Assembly: GCA_003242085.1 (NCBI GenBank)
Contig: QBML01000018.1
Location: 29,725-93,724, forward strand
DNA length: 64,000 nt
Direction: 5' to 3'
Source of the DNA: Pseudanabaena frigida
GTDB taxonomy: Bacteria; Cyanobacteriota; Cyanobacteriia; Pseudanabaenales; Pseudanabaenaceae
The notes under the pieces: model-generated
What the model saw: the letters and a program-made list of their open reading frames with translations, nothing else
The model's database searches: none
What the model was told of the DNA's origin: nothing
Translations under genes and position numbers: made by a program
Shown here: positions 63,853-64,000 of the stretch, piece after piece
How the letters are laid out: every line of letters begins with the position of its first letter
Numbering within the stretch: position 1 is the first letter of the stretch

Positions 63853-64000
63853 CTAATGCATTGCCATCATTTCCAATTCATAAAGGCTGGCATACAAACC
63901 TTGTTTAGCGATTAACTGGTCGTGACTGCCAGATTCAATCACTTCGCCTTGCTTAAGTACAAGAATGCGATCGACATTGCGAATGGTTGAGAGTCGGTGA
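63853..64000 (-). CDS. ABC exporter ATP-binding C-terminus (partial at window end)
   Basis: The last 48 codons of a minus-strand gene read [29 protein letters not shown], then [19 protein letters not shown] and stop. The H-loop (HRLST) and the D-R-I-x-V-L-x-x-G-x-x-x-E-x-G-x-H block are typical of MsbA/MdlB-type exporters with fused membrane and ATPase domains. The rest lies outside the window. Confidence 0.88.
   Translation of the reverse strand, partial: HRLSTIRNVDRILVLKQGEVIESGSHDQLIAKQGLYASLYELEMMAMH

Noticed and set aside
1-64000. HIP1 octamer GCGATCGC abundance as a novel signal
   Set aside because: It is a well-known genome-wide feature of many cyanobacteria.

Overview
The window looks like a cyanobacterial chromosome. 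It carries psbM, acsF and chlP (photosystem II and chlorophyll synthesis), a three-gene proton-translocating transhydrogenase (pntA, pntA2, pntB), a TxlA-type thioredoxin, a cyanobacterial-type S1 protein and very many HIP1 octamers (GCGATCGC). Gene content and moderate GC suggest a Pseudanabaena-like organism; that genus guess is an inference without any database search.

The dominant feature is a direct tandem duplication of 23,493 bp. Bases 1-23493 and 23494-46986 carry the same ORFs with the same translations, at a constant offset of 23,493. The left end of the unit cuts a phytochelatin-synthase gene on the minus strand and the right end cuts pntA on the plus strand. The junction at 23493/23494 therefore joins a truncated pntA head-on to a truncated phytochelatin synthase. 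Only the right-hand pntA (46318-47463) is intact and continues into pntA2 and pntB. The window begins exactly at the breakpoint, which suggests that it starts at a contig or assembly-graph boundary.

Each unit holds, in order: phytochelatin synthase 5' part; FAD monooxygenase; DUF3598-like protein; B12-type radical SAM protein; GPH-type transporter; TxlA-like thioredoxin; a membrane-anchored class A beta-lactamase-fold protein; TrmJ; a HigBA toxin-antitoxin pair; an NhaS3-like antiporter; an ECF sigma/anti-sigma pair; a membrane protein; a DAMK-repeat lipoprotein; a DM13 lipoprotein; a redox operon (TlpA-like, CcdA, cytochrome b, sulfite-oxidase-fold molybdoenzyme); a C5 DNA methyltransferase with an Eco47II-family endonuclease gene broken by one in-frame amber codon; a class III nucleotide cyclase; a pilin-like protein; and pntA.

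The single-copy right part (46987-64000) encodes pntA2-pntB with a small membrane protein, AcsF, a DUF1400-type alpha/beta hydrolase, ChlP, PsbM (39 aa, missed by the ORF track), an S1 protein, a small membrane protein, FtsH, prephenate dehydratase, several conserved cyanobacterial proteins, a Ser/Thr kinase with an ARC6-like tail, SmpB and the end of an ABC exporter.

Most gene boundaries carry a long, nearly perfect palindrome. Some are plain terminators. Others belong to at least two repeated palindromic families, one of them a MITE-like element of about 105-116 bp with TATAGCAAT ends. No rRNA, tRNA, CRISPR array or transposase gene was recognised.
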